A DNA stretch of 64,000 nucleotides from Mucilaginibacter sp. (GCA_028287895.1 JAQBOV010000026.1:23129-87128); one strand, 5' to 3'. Shown: positions 9,096-19,200, numbered from the stretch's first letter. Notes: generated by a model not told the origin, from the letters alone. Numbers and translations are program-made.

Positions 9096-9431
9096 ATGCC
9101 TTATAAAGAGCACGAGATTAGCAAAATGTACTACACCATGGGTGAGGTGGCTGCCATTTTTGATGTGAACCAGTCGCTGATCAGGTTTTATGAAAAGGAG
9201 TTTGACGTACTGCAGCCTAAAAAAAATAAAAAAGGCAACCGTTATTTTACCCCTGAAGACATTGAGCACCTGAGAATTATTTTTCATTTGATAAGGGATA
9301 AAGGTTACACCATCAATGGCGCCAGGGAACATCTGAAAAAGAACATGGATGAGTCGAAAGAGAGTCAGCGTGTAATTGATTCGCTTGAAAGCATAAAAAG
9401 ATTCCTGCTCGAAGTGCGCGAACAGTTGTAA
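9096..9431 (+). CDS. MerR-family transcriptional regulator
   Basis: 111 residues from the chosen start (MPYKEHEISKMYYTMGEVAA). The MerR winged helix-turn-helix spans about 12-80: YTMGEVAAIFDVNQSLIRFY followed by the wing RYFTPEDIEHLRII and HLIRDKGYTINGAREHL. A short dimerisation helix ends the protein and no effector domain is present, so the ligand is unknown. The frame extends upstream to 8946, but those 50 residues lack family similarity and the -7 element at 9083-9090 lies inside them. It is divergent from alaS. Confidence 0.88.
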   Translation: MPYKEHEISKMYYTMGEVAAIFDVNQSLIRFYEKEFDVLQPKKNKKGNRYFTPEDIEHLRIIFHLIRDKGYTINGAREHLKKNMDESKESQRVIDSLESIKRFLLEVREQL

Positions 9432-9918
9432 TTTATCACCAAGATATATCTTTTTTTTCAGAAAAATGTCCTGGCTGTTGTCAGAACCTGCTCGTGTATG
9501 ATAATCGATATGATTTCCGGTCGTAAAGGCAAAACTCCATTTGCAGGATCACTACTGGCATCTAGTATCCTTCTGCCGCATTTTCCTTATTCCTTTCTTA
9601 TGGCGCTTTATAGCTTCGCGACTGTTTTCATTTCAGTGAACCCGGGTTTACAGGCAGCTTAACTTCAAATGGTGAGGTGGCGTTCTTATATCCGGCCTTT
9701 TATTATGATTACGGATTATTTATTCAGATAACAATAATTCAAACTTGCTGATTGCCAGCTTTGAAAACAGGGCAAAGGCAATACACATCAATTATAAAAT
9801 ACCGGGGCGTAACAAATCAATAATCTTATCATCTAATTAACGTTATTCTAAATAAAGAAATAAAATATTTGCGCCTACAGCAATTAATATCTAAATTGTA
9901 TTAAACAAATCCCAACGT
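9432..9918. other. Intergenic region, no convincing gene
   Basis: 487 bases. A 54-codon frame (9498-9662) has a hydrophobic middle but no ribosome binding site, promoter or recognisable similarity. It could be a gene remnant or chance. The rest is AT-rich and presumably holds the promoter of the downstream secreted protein. Confidence 0.4.
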
Positions 9919-10563
9919 ATGAAATTTAAATTTTTGAGTGTTGCCCTTGGTATTTTCTTATCAGCAACTGTTATGAGTGCCAGTGCACAAAAAGCCTACA
10001 CAGAAGGCGTTGTTACTTATAAAACGAGTATGCGTGGGCAGAATGTTGAAGTTAAAGAATATTTCAGACCTGATTCTACTGCCGCAACATTTTCGGCTGG
10101 GCCAGCCACGATTAAACTATTATCAGACGCAAATCACAAATCTTTTGCCGTATTAATTGATGTGCCGGTAGCCTCAATAAAAAAAGCAGCTATCTATACG
10201 CCTGATGAAGTTGACCAGGCAATAGGCAGCATGCCAACGTTCACTTTTGCCCCAGGTACCGACATTAAACAAATCTCCGGTTTTAACTGCAAAAAGGTGG
10301 TAGCAACGGATGCTAAGGACAAAAAGACTTATGATATCTGGGTAACTAATGATATAACGGTACCACCGACAGCGGTACCTTTATATTATAAAGCTATCGG
10401 TGGATTTCCTGTACAATATACCGCATTTCAACAGGGACAAAGCACTGAAATTACTGTTTCAAGTGTTACCGACCAGAAAGCGCCTGCCGGAACTTTCGCT
10501 ATAGCACCGGATTTTGATAAGATCAGCAAAGATGACTTGGCTGCCATGTCAGGCGGTCGTTAA
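9919..10563 (+). CDS. Secreted DUF4412-like protein
   Basis: 214 residues. A signal peptide (1-23) ends ASAQ, a typical Bacteroidota signal peptidase I site. The remainder looks beta-rich: it begins with EGVVTYKTSMRGQNVEVKEYF and later has ISGFNCKKVVATD..KTYDIWVTNDI, a pattern seen in DUF4412/GLPGLI-type periplasmic proteins. No catalytic motif is visible and the function is unknown. It stands alone and ends at a strong bidirectional terminator. Confidence 0.8.
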   Translation: MKFKFLSVALGIFLSATVMSASAQKAYTEGVVTYKTSMRGQNVEVKEYFRPDSTAATFSAGPATIKLLSDANHKSFAVLIDVPVASIKKAAIYTPDEVDQAIGSMPTFTFAPGTDIKQISGFNCKKVVATDAKDKKTYDIWVTNDITVPPTAVPLYYKAIGGFPVQYTAFQQGQSTEITVSSVTDQKAPAGTFAIAPDFDKISKDDLAAMSGGR

Positions 10564-10579
10564 TATCAGCTTAATGAAA

Positions 10580-10620
10580 AAATTTATAGCGATGAGTGTT
10601 AAACCCATCGCTATAAATTT
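10580..10620. terminator. Bidirectional terminator hairpin
   Basis: Perfect 15-bp arms: AAATTTATAGCGATG at 10580-10594 and its complement at 10606-10620, with an 11-nt loop. It lies between two convergent genes. Confidence 0.85.
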
Positions 10621-10626
10621 AGAATT

Positions 10627-11244
10627 TTAATTTACTTTGCTGATCTCGCTATTCAATTGTTCTACCCATTGTGCAAATAACCGGCTTTCCATCTCCACAG
10701 CCTTGTCTGCATGAAATTTCCAGTCGGGCGAAAAGCTTTTTAGCTGGTTGATCATTTCTTCCAGATGTCCCTCTTCTTCCAGGATGATGGATTTTACATT
10801 TACCTTGCTTAACATCCTATCCAATTCTTCCTGGTAAACGGGATAAAGTTCATCTGCGCGCACTTCTATCGCATAAGTTACCAGCAAATAAGCTGCAAAA
10901 CGCAGCTCCTTACCCTTCAAATCCATTTCTCTTTTTAAATAACGGCACACATCGATATCCAACTGGTTAAGGTAATATTTACTGCTTTTGGGTGCTATCA
11001 AATAATCATTGGCATAGGTCGGGCAATTGTCTGCTTTTATTTTCTCTATCTGTTTCTTTAAATAAAAAGCATGCCGGTGCTCTTCAGCTGCATGTTTCAG
11101 GATGATATAGGTAACACTTTCCGGGTCTTCACTGGCAGATATCTTCCGCGCACCTGTGTTTTCCATTAGCGACAAGGTATTTAACCATTTGGCATGTAAT
11201 TGATTATTACCAATTATTGCAGACAGTAGATTATTGAATTCCAT
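10627..11244 (-). CDS. Ferritin-like di-iron protein linked to bioA
   Basis: 205 residues, mostly helical. It carries the ligand pattern of a ferritin-like carboxylate di-iron site: E55xxH58 in helix 2 (AAEEHRHAF), E127 in helix 3 (AIEVRADE) and E157xxH160 in helix 4 (EEEGHLEEM). The helix 1 glutamate is less certain (E28 or E42). MiaE-type tRNA hydroxylases have similar length and motif spacing, but the surrounding sequence does not match them well enough to name it. It starts 3 nt after the bioA stop codon, so it is probably translationally coupled to it. An oxygen-using step tied to biotin or another CoA/ACP pathway is possible but is inference. Confidence 0.8.
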   Translation of the reverse strand: MEFNNLLSAIIGNNQLHAKWLNTLSLMENTGARKISASEDPESVTYIILKHAAEEHRHAFYLKKQIEKIKADNCPTYANDYLIAPKSSKYYLNQLDIDVCRYLKREMDLKGKELRFAAYLLVTYAIEVRADELYPVYQEELDRMLSKVNVKSIILEEEGHLEEMINQLKSFSPDWKFHADKAVEMESRLFAQWVEQLNSEISKVN

Positions 11245-11247
11245 AGC

Positions 11248-12513
11248 TTATAATTCGTCAAGAGCACTTCCAATTGTGCTGTAAATATAGTTTAGCTGCT
11301 CATCGGTAATGCAATACGGTGGTAAAATATATATAATATTACCCAAAGGGCGTAAAATAATACCAGCTTCCAAAAAGTATTGGTAAAGCTCATCGCCAAG
11401 CGAGCTGAAATAAGAAGTATCCGCGCCTGTCTCCCACTCCATTGCAAGGATAGTCCCTGTTTGCCGGGTTGTTCTTACGCGCGGGTGATCTTTAATTTTT
11501 AAGACAAATTCTCTGTGCCTTGTTTCTATTCTGGTGATATTTTCCTTTGTCGCCGGCTCCAAAAAAAGATCTAAACTGGCAAGCCCTGCCGAGCATGCAA
11601 CTGGATTGGCTGTATAAGAATGACCATGAAATAAGGTTTTCAATCGGTCATCCGATAAAAAAGCATCAAATATTTGTTGGGAACAAGTAGTTAAACCAAG
11701 TGCCATGGTACCACCGGTTAGCCCTTTTGAAAAGCACATGATATCCGGTCGCATTGATAAATGATCACATGCAAATGCTTTACCTGTGCGGCCAAAGCCG
11801 GTAAACACCTCATCGGCAATCAGCAAAATTCCTTCATTACGGCAATGTGCCATTAATTGGTCAAGGTATTCAGCCTCGTACATCAGCATACCGGATGCAC
11901 CCTGCACCAGCGGCTCAAAAATAAAACAGGCTAACTTGGATGTGAGCTGTGAAATACCAGATGTGAGGCTTTTTATGTTAGATGCGTTGGGCAGATCGAT
12001 AAATTCAACTTCAAACAGCATGCTGTCAAAGGCGGCGGTAAATGCACTGCGCCCACTGACAGCCATTGCGCCAAAAGTATCGCCATGGTAGGCATTTTTA
12101 AACGCCAGTATTTTGGTTCGATTAATACCCTGGTTGTGCCAGTATTGCAAACACATTTTTATGGCTACCTCAACGGCTGTGGAACCATTATCAGAATAAA
12201 ATGCTTTTTGTTGATTGCCGGGAAGAATTTCAAGCAGGCGTTCGGCCAGTTCAATAGCCGGAGGATGCGTAAAGCCTGCAAATATGACATGCGCTAATTG
12301 GTTTAATTGTTCGGCCACTTTTCGGGCGATATAAGGATGAGCATGGCCATGAATATTTACCCACCATGAAGACACTGCATCAATATAACATTTGCCATTT
12401 TCATCATATAAGCAGGCCCCCTGGCCTCTCACTATCGGAATTGGCGGCAAAGCCGTTTTCATCTGCGTATATGGATGCCATATCGCTTTTAAATCTCTGT
12501 TTATAAGGCTCAT
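11248..12513 (-). CDS. bioA: Adenosylmethionine-8-amino-7-oxononanoate aminotransferase
   Basis: 421 residues, usual BioA length. It catalyses the SAM-dependent transamination of KAPA to DAPA in biotin synthesis. The N-terminus IWHPYTQMK and the SSWWVNIHGHAHP block are diagnostic of BioA among class III aminotransferases, and the PLP lysine lies in FSKGLTGGTMALG. Its start overlaps the end of the Nudix gene by 4 nt and the ferritin-like gene follows after 3 nt. No other bio genes are in the window; the 2-oxoamine synthase at 22332 is serine palmitoyltransferase, not BioF. Confidence 0.95.
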   Translation of the reverse strand: MSLINRDLKAIWHPYTQMKTALPPIPIVRGQGACLYDENGKCYIDAVSSWWVNIHGHAHPYIARKVAEQLNQLAHVIFAGFTHPPAIELAERLLEILPGNQQKAFYSDNGSTAVEVAIKMCLQYWHNQGINRTKILAFKNAYHGDTFGAMAVSGRSAFTAAFDSMLFEVEFIDLPNASNIKSLTSGISQLTSKLACFIFEPLVQGASGMLMYEAEYLDQLMAHCRNEGILLIADEVFTGFGRTGKAFACDHLSMRPDIMCFSKGLTGGTMALGLTTCSQQIFDAFLSDDRLKTLFHGHSYTANPVACSAGLASLDLFLEPATKENITRIETRHREFVLKIKDHPRVRTTRQTGTILAMEWETGADTSYFSSLGDELYQYFLEAGIILRPLGNIIYILPPYCITDEQLNYIYSTIGSALDEL

Positions 12514-12950
12514 ATACTATTTATTAAAAGCTGCACTACATGCTGATCAATCGCAAATGTGACCTCTTCAGGCTGCAGCTCAGTAAGGTTTCTCCAACGG
12601 AAAGATTGCAATACCTCACCTTTGCCGTCAAAATCAAATGGCGTAGTTTTGAAGATGAGATTTAAAGGGGTAATATTTTTGACCAGATAATATACACTGA
12701 TTATCTGTGAATCATTAAAGGCCGATTTGATATAAAAATCGGTGGTATAAAAATGCTGGATAATCTCAATTTCCACGTTACATTCTTCAACAAATTCTCT
12801 TTTTAAACCATCAATTAAACCTTCGCCATGTTCCAGTCCTCCGCCCGGAAATTTTGCAAACTGCATACCATACTCCTGCTCATCACTGATCAATATTTCA
12901 TTACGATCATTAATCAGCAAGCCATAAACACGTACATTAAACTGATACAT
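12510..12950 (-). CDS. Nudix hydrolase
   Basis: 146 residues. The Nudix box is GGLEHGE-x7-REFVEEC, with a cysteine where the EExG glycine usually stands. This family hydrolyses nucleoside diphosphate derivatives; the substrate here is unknown. It overlaps the bioA start by 4 nt and sits directly behind the CDF transporter gene, so the four genes 13958 to 10627 look like one operon. Confidence 0.9.
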   Translation of the reverse strand: MYQFNVRVYGLLINDRNEILISDEQEYGMQFAKFPGGGLEHGEGLIDGLKREFVEECNVEIEIIQHFYTTDFYIKSAFNDSQIISVYYLVKNITPLNLIFKTTPFDFDGKGEVLQSFRWRNLTELQPEEVTFAIDQHVVQLLINSI

Positions 12951-13958
12951 TTATTCGAAGTACTTTTTGTTACGAATTACTTTATCCATTGTCCAGGTTA
13001 TTTCTTCACTTTTAGCTTCTGACCTGATGGGGCAATTAGGCATACGACAATAATGGCAGCATTGAGGTACACAGGGGTCAGTATGAATAAACAACTCGGT
13101 TGTGGTCACCTCGCTGTTAATTAGTCGATCAACCAGAGTTACCTCGTTATGCACCTGATTAAGGTCATAATAATTAGGAAGCGTCAGATGGCAGTCAATG
13201 TGCAGCTCATTGCCGTATTTTTGAGCGCGGAAGTTGTGCATGTCAATCCAGGCGTCTCTCCTTTTTTTATCCAAAACAGATATTACTTCTGTTACCACAG
13301 CAAAATCAGTTTCATCCATCAACCCGGAAACCGATCTGCGAATCAGTTTATAACTGCTAAATAATATATATAAGGCTACCAGTATGGATAAGGCGCTATC
13401 CAGCCAAGTTATTTTTGTAAAATGGATCAATAACAACCCAACCACCAAACCAACACTGGTGACCATATCCGTTATCAGGTGTTTCCCGTCAGCTTCAAGC
13501 GTTATTGAGCGAAGCTGTTTACCTTTCCTTACAATGTAATGACCCAAACCGCCATTTACAATACCAGTGCATCCGATGATAATCGCCCCGGTTATCAGCT
13601 CACTAATTTCATGCGGATAAAAAATATTGTAAGCCGATTTAAATATGATAATGATACCGGCTATGCCAATAAGGGCGCCTTCAATAAAAACTGAAAAGAA
13701 TTCTACTTTACCATGCCCGTAAGGATGGTTTTCATCCCGGGGTCGTGAAGAAAGATAGATACTGAAAAACGCAAATGAGCTTGCAAATATATTTACAATA
13801 CTTTCGGCGGCATCAGTAAGCACAAAGTTTGATGCAGTCAGAAAATAGGCCCCGAACTTCGCCATCATCAGGACAGTACCTGTAATAAGGGATATTAATA
13901 TGATTCTTTTCTGCTCTTTCAAAACATGCGGTATTTGCGGCAAATTTATGAATAACAA
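12951..13958 (-). CDS. Cation diffusion facilitator (CDF) family transporter
   Basis: Inner-membrane divalent metal exporter of about 320-335 residues. Six hydrophobic segments are visible. The metal-site pattern is DAAES in helix 2 and HLITD in helix 5, and the HPYGHGKVE loop typical of the family is present. The cytoplasmic C-terminal domain ends with a cysteine-rich tail (DPCVPQCCHYCRMPNCPIR) that could bind zinc or iron. The start is uncertain. The longest frame begins with TTG at 13958, but a -7 element TAAATTTG lies at 13941-13948, which favours a second TTG at 13922 (reading MKEQKRIILISL). First gene of the Nudix-bioA-ferritin-like operon. Confidence 0.9.
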   Translation of the reverse strand: MLFINLPQIPHVLKEQKRIILISLITGTVLMMAKFGAYFLTASNFVLTDAAESIVNIFASSFAFFSIYLSSRPRDENHPYGHGKVEFFSVFIEGALIGIAGIIIIFKSAYNIFYPHEISELITGAIIIGCTGIVNGGLGHYIVRKGKQLRSITLEADGKHLITDMVTSVGLVVGLLLIHFTKITWLDSALSILVALYILFSSYKLIRRSVSGLMDETDFAVVTEVISVLDKKRRDAWIDMHNFRAQKYGNELHIDCHLTLPNYYDLNQVHNEVTLVDRLINSEVTTTELFIHTDPCVPQCCHYCRMPNCPIRSEAKSEEITWTMDKVIRNKKYFE

Positions 13959-14063
13959 TGGTATCTGACCCCGGCTTATTTATTAAATGTTCTGATGAGC
14001 TTAAGTAACAAATTAAAGACCTAGGACTTTGAACTTTAGCCTTACGACTTACTACATATTTTC

Positions 14064-14071
14064 TATATTTG
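14064..14071 (+). promoter_or_regulatory. -7 promoter element (TATATTTG)
   Basis: TATATTTG fits TAnnTTTG, 22 nt before the aminotransferase start. A TTA stands at the -33 spacing. Confidence 0.45.
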
Positions 14072-14093
14072 CCGCCATAAGAGAAAATTTATT

Positions 14094-15287
14094 ATGACTG
14101 CATTAAGTAACAGAATCAACAATCTTTCAGAATCAGCAACCATAAAAATGGCCAAACTTGGCCGCGAGCTTGCTGCAAAAGGCGTTGATGTGATCAGCCT
14201 TAGTTTTGGCGAACCTGATTTTCATACTCCTGACTATGTTAAGCAAGCCGCCAAAAAGGCGATGGATGAAAATTTCACCTATTATACACCGGTTTCAGGG
14301 TATCCTGAATTGCGCAAGGCGATCGCTGCTAAACTTAAGAACGAAAATGGGTTGGATTATGATTTCAGCCAGATCGTAGTTTCTACAGGTGCAAAACAAG
14401 CCATTGCCAATGCTGTCCTGTGCCTGGTTAACCCCGGCGAGGAGGTGATCATACCTACCCCTTACTGGGTATCTTACTCCGAAGTGGTGAAACTGGCTGA
14501 AGGCAAGAGTGTATTTATTGATGCCCCTGTTGAACAGGACTTCAAAATAACGCCCGAACAATTAGAGGCAGCGATAACGCCCAAATCGAAATTGTTTATG
14601 TTCTCATCGCCATGCAACCCTACCGGCAGCGTATACAGCAAAAGCGAACTGGAAGGTTTAGCCAAAGTATTTGAACGTTATCCTGATATTTATATCATTT
14701 CAGACGAAATATACGAACATATTAATTTTGTGGATGAGCACCAATCCATAGCTCAGTTTGAGGCCATTAAGGACCGTGTGATCATTATCAATGGATTCTC
14801 AAAGGCATTTGCCATGACAGGATGGAGAATTGGTTATACCGCTTCGAACAAAGAAATTGCTAATGCCTGTGATAAAATGCAGGGCCAGATTACCTCGGGC
14901 ACTTGCTCGATCACCCAAAAAGCGGGCGTAGCTGCTTCAACCGGCGGCTTGGAAAGTGTTCTCAAGATGCGTGAGCAATTCAAAAAACGCCGCGACCTGG
15001 TTTATGGACTGCTTAAAGAAATTGATGGCATAAAAGTAAACCTGCCCGATGGTGCCTTTTATTTCTTCCCTAATGTAACCTCCTTTTTCGGAAAGAGTTA
15101 TCATGGTAAAACGATCAATGATGCTGACGAATTAAGCATATACCTGCTGGAAGAGGCCAACGTAGCCACTGTAGGCGGCGATTCATTTGGTGACACCAAA
15201 TCTATCCGTATATCCTATGCTGCTGCCGAAGATAAGCTGGTAGAGGCTATGAAACGCATTAAGGAAGCCTTAGGAAAATTAAAATAA
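14094..15287 (+). CDS. Aspartate aminotransferase (class I PLP enzyme)
   Basis: 397 residues, standard length. Fold-type I aminotransferase of the Ib subgroup: substrate-binding SFGEPDFHTP, the PLP-contacting FSSPCNPTGSVYS, the SDEIYEH aspartate and the Schiff-base lysine in INGFSKAFAMTGWRIGY. The conserved arginine that binds the alpha-carboxylate is in KSIRISYA near the C-terminus. It interconverts aspartate and oxaloacetate with glutamate/2-oxoglutarate, although prephenate or other amino acids could also be substrates. Single gene with its own terminator. Confidence 0.93.
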   Translation: MTALSNRINNLSESATIKMAKLGRELAAKGVDVISLSFGEPDFHTPDYVKQAAKKAMDENFTYYTPVSGYPELRKAIAAKLKNENGLDYDFSQIVVSTGAKQAIANAVLCLVNPGEEVIIPTPYWVSYSEVVKLAEGKSVFIDAPVEQDFKITPEQLEAAITPKSKLFMFSSPCNPTGSVYSKSELEGLAKVFERYPDIYIISDEIYEHINFVDEHQSIAQFEAIKDRVIIINGFSKAFAMTGWRIGYTASNKEIANACDKMQGQITSGTCSITQKAGVAASTGGLESVLKMREQFKKRRDLVYGLLKEIDGIKVNLPDGAFYFFPNVTSFFGKSYHGKTINDADELSIYLLEEANVATVGGDSFGDTKSIRISYAAAEDKLVEAMKRIKEALGKLK

Positions 15288-15302
15288 GAAAGCTACGGTA
15301 TG

Positions 15303-15347
15303 AAATACAAAACGCCTTTTGCAAATCGCAAAAGGCGTTTTGTATTT
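15303..15347. terminator. Bidirectional terminator with 20-bp perfect arms
   Basis: Arms at 15303-15322 and 15328-15347 are perfectly complementary around the loop AAATC. The core is AACGCCTTTTGC and the flanks are AT-rich. It lies between convergent genes. Confidence 0.9.
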
Positions 15348-15359
15348 GATGTAATTCGT

Positions 15360-15896
15360 TTACAATTCAAAGCCGTAAGCAACCCGCAAAGCAACAGTAC
15401 CATAATTGTCACCTTGCCCGGATATGTTTTCATACCGTACACCGACGTCCCATGATTTTGTTGCATAACCAATGCCAGGAGATAACAGCAATTTGGTATT
15501 ATTAGCATAAGAGGTTTCAAAACCGGCACCTGCTTCAGCTCCAACATAGATATTTGGTGTAAAGAAAGCTTTAGCGCCTAATTTCACTGGCACTAAACCC
15601 TGAGCCTTAGGTCTGGTAGTAGTACCGTCAATATTAGTTATCTTTTTTGCAAAAAAGTTATAATAACCTGAAGTTAGTGTAAGCGCCAGGTTTTTATTTA
15701 AACCATACTGCAGGCGAGCTGTTCCCCCTAATTCAAAGTTGGAAAAACTATGTATATTCCCGGTAGGTATACCGCCTTCTACGCCTATCCCTAGTCGCCA
15801 TGCACTTGGCGGGGTAGTTTGTGCCTTTACATTAGTTGTAAAGAATATAGCTAAAGCCGCTATAGCGATAGCCATAATTTTTGATCTGTTTTTCAT
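15360..15896 (-). CDS. Outer-membrane beta-barrel protein (OmpA/OmpW-like small porin)
   Basis: 178 residues from the ATG at 15896, which begins a clear signal peptide (MKNRSKIMAIAIAALAIFFT, cleavage after NVKA). The mature part alternates polar and apolar residues and has the repeated pattern of an eight-stranded barrel (RLGIGVEGGIPTG, ALTLTSGYYNFFAK, IYVGAEAGAGFET). It ends on an aromatic-rich strand with C-terminal ..YGFEL. The frame is open upstream to 15968, but those 24 residues precede the signal peptide. Function unknown. Confidence 0.82.
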   Translation of the reverse strand: MKNRSKIMAIAIAALAIFFTTNVKAQTTPPSAWRLGIGVEGGIPTGNIHSFSNFELGGTARLQYGLNKNLALTLTSGYYNFFAKKITNIDGTTTRPKAQGLVPVKLGAKAFFTPNIYVGAEAGAGFETSYANNTKLLLSPGIGYATKSWDVGVRYENISGQGDNYGTVALRVAYGFEL

Positions 15897-16289
15897 TGCT
15901 GTGAATTCTTTAGTTAACAAATAAATAGTCATATGTATATATACCCCGTTAAACAAATACTTTGCCATTCTGTGTTATTTTGTGTTAAGTATATGTTCAA
16001 TAGCGTATAAATACGTGCCCGTTATTAACATTTGTTAACAGCTTAAAATATTGATCACCAGCAATTTCAAGGAGGGCTTTACCAAAGCAATAAATTAATT
16101 TGATTTTTAATTTCAAGATTTTTAGGGAAATTAATCTATTGATTAATTTTTGTAGTGTTTACGATGAATTTATGGCCTGTTTGCAAGGCACTATGATAAG
16201 TAACCAATGGTGAGCCAACAGGAACCGGAATTTACGAATCAGCAAAATCCGATAGATTTATTCATTTCTAAATTCCGGTTCGAATAAAA
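15897..16289. other. Intergenic region
   Basis: Holds the promoter of the barrel protein and the 3' end region of the RND efflux operon, with a long inverted repeat at 16222-16281. No gene seen. Confidence 0.5.
16222..16281. repeat. 13-bp inverted repeat downstream of the RND operon
   Basis: GAACCGGAATTTA (16222-16234) and its exact complement (16269-16281) are separated by 34 nt. The spacing is long for an intrinsic terminator, and no T-run follows on the minus strand. It may stabilise the operon mRNA end or be a regulatory site. Confidence 0.5.
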
Positions 16290-19200
16290 TCAGGCCTGTG
16301 GATCATGTTCGGAATCAGGTTGGTAATTTTTTTCGAGTTCGGCCAGCTTCTCTGTTCCATAAGCAAACCTTGTGATCAGGAAAAACAGAACAGGTACGAT
16401 AAATATAGCCAGGGATGTGGCTGCAAGCATACCGCCAAAAACTGTCCAGCCTATGGTTTGTCTGGCCTGGGCGCCGGCACCTGATGCGAATACCAGTGGC
16501 AAAACCCCTAATATAAAGGCCATAGAGGTCATAATGATTGGCCTTAGACGTAAGCGGACCGCCTCCAGCGTGGCTTTTTCCAGTTCCATACCCCTATCCA
16601 CACGTTCTTTGGCAAATTCGACGATCAGGATGGCATTCTTAGCTGCTAAACCAATAAGTGTAATCAAACCGATCTGCGCATAGATGTTATCATCAAGGCT
16701 TTTGTTAAAGGTCAAAAACAATATTGCGCCAAACGCGCCAAGCGGTACGGCTAATAATACCGAGAAAGGTACTGACCAGCTTTCATACAAAGCCGCCAGA
16801 AACAGGAATACAAAACCGATAGATAACATAAAGATATAAACGGTTTTTGAACCTGATAAGATCTCCTCACGGCTTAAACCCGAAAATTCATAGCCATAAC
16901 CTTCAGGCAGTGATTTTGCTGCCACCTCCTGTAATGCTTTGATGGCGTCCCCGCTACTGTATCCTGGTGCGGGGTTGCCATCAATTTCGGCAGACCTGAA
17001 CAGATTATAGTGCGATATCAAGGGTGCGTTTTCTACCATCTTATAAGAGGTAAGGGTACTTAACGGCACCATTTGTCCTGCCTGGTTACGTACAAAATAC
17101 TGTCCTAAGTTTTCGATATTGGTGCGATAATTGGTATCGGCCTGCGCTAAAACATGAAAGTTCCTGCCGTAAACAGTAAAGTCATTGATAAATAAACTAC
17201 CCATGTAGGTTTGCAGCGTTGAATTGATATCGGATATCTGAACGCCAAGGCGCTTTGCTTTTTCACGATCAATCACTAACTGGTAAGCAGGTGTACGCGC
17301 TGTAAAGAAGGTGAATGCTTTTGATATTTCTTTTCTCTTTCCTACTTCAGCAACAAAGTTCTGCAGCGTTTTTTCAAAAGTCTTAATATCACCACCAGCC
17401 TGTCGTTGTTCCAGGATAAATGAGAAACCTGCCGTGCTTCCTAAACCAGGAATAGCCGGTGGTGGTATTACTACCACATTTGCTTCCTTAAACTTGGCAA
17501 ACTTTCTTTGTATCTCCGCCACTACAGCAAAAACCTGGTGGGCTTTACCGGGACGGACATCCCAGGGTTTAAGCTGGCAAAATATAGTACCGCTGTTTGA
17601 CTTACTGGCAAAGCTAACCGCATTTAAACCACCCAGGGCGGCATAATGCCCTATTTCAGGCACACTATCAAGCGTTTTCATCATTTCGTGCAAAACAGTA
17701 ACGCTTCGCTGTGTTGATGATGCCTCGGGCAGATCATAAGTAACATAAATACGGCCGTCATCTTCAGTCGGGATAAAGCCTGTAGGTTTGTTTCTGAATA
17801 GCAGGATGGCGCCAACAATAATACAGACGAGCACGATAATGATAAATTTAGAATTTTTAATACTCCGGTCAACAGCGTTCCTATACCTGCCGGTAACCCT
17901 GTCAAACCATCTGTTAAATTTAAAAAAGAACTTATCCAGCCCTTTTGATTGCTCATCGAGCTGGCGTGGACGCAGTATTAAAGAACAAAGCGCCGGTGTT
18001 AATGACAATGCAACAAAAGCCGAGATCAAAACCGAAATAGCTATCGTGATTGCAAATTGCTGGTAAAGCCGGCCTACTATACCTGGTATAAAGCCAACCG
18101 GTACAAATACTGCGGCCAATATCAGGGCTATGGCAATTACCGGTGCCGATATATCCTTCATTGCATGGATAGTGGCCTCCTTGGGTGACATTTTTTGCTC
18201 GTCCATATAATGCTGAACTGCCTCTACCACCACAATAGCGTCATCGACCACTATACCGATCGCTAACACAAAACCGAAGAGTGTTAACGTGTTAATAGTG
18301 AAGTTTAAGGGTATAAAAAATATAAATGTACCGATGATCGATACGGGTATAGCTAATACGGGTATAAGCGTTGTCCTCCAGCTTTGTAAAAAAAGAAACA
18401 CGACAATAATAACCAGTGTTAAGGCAATTAAAAGGGTAATAACTACCTCATGCACCGATACCTTTACTACCGTTACTGACTCAAAGGGAACAACGTAGTC
18501 TACATCTACCGGGAATGCTTTCTTCAGTTGCTCCATAGTAGCATACACATTCTCAGCGGTCTGCAGTGCATTACTGTTTGGCGCCTGGTAAACCAACAGA
18601 TAGGACGCCCTTTTTCCATCAACAAATGAATTACCGGCATAGTTAAACTTGCCCAGTTCCACACGGGCAACATCTTTTAAGTGTACTATTGATCCATTGC
18701 CGGGTTGGGTTCTGACAACAATATTGCCAAACTCCTCGGGAGTGGTTAACCGCCCTTTTGTAATAATGGTATATTCAAAACTTTGAGATTTTTCCTGTGG
18801 AGTTGAACCTACCGATCCGGCTGCCACCTGTGCGTTTTGTTCCTGTACGGCGCTGGTGACATCGGTGGCTGACATTCCAAGTGCGGCAAGCTTATCCGGC
18901 TTAAGCCATATGCGCATACTAAAATCATCTGCACGTGTAAACACATCCCCTACACCTTTAGAACGTAAAAGAGCATCCCGTACAAAAACATTGGTAAAGT
19001 TATCCAGGAAAGGTACGTTATGGGTTCCTTTTGGAGCGTATATGGCAACCAGCATCAAAATACTGGGATTACGTTTGCGAGTGATTATACCCAGGCGTTG
19101 TACTTCCTGCGGCAAAGTCGGCGTAGCAATGCCTACCCGGTTTTGTACATCAAGTGCAGCTATATTAATATCTGTACCCACCTCAAAGTTCACCGTCATG

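Noticed and set aside
9498..9662. 54-codon frame with a hydrophobic centre
   Set aside because: No promoter, ribosome binding site or recognised similarity; only mentioned under the intergenic region.
10627..11244. Naming the ferritin-like protein MiaE
   Set aside because: Length and ligand spacing agree, but the flanking sequence does not match MiaE as I know it and the context is bioA.
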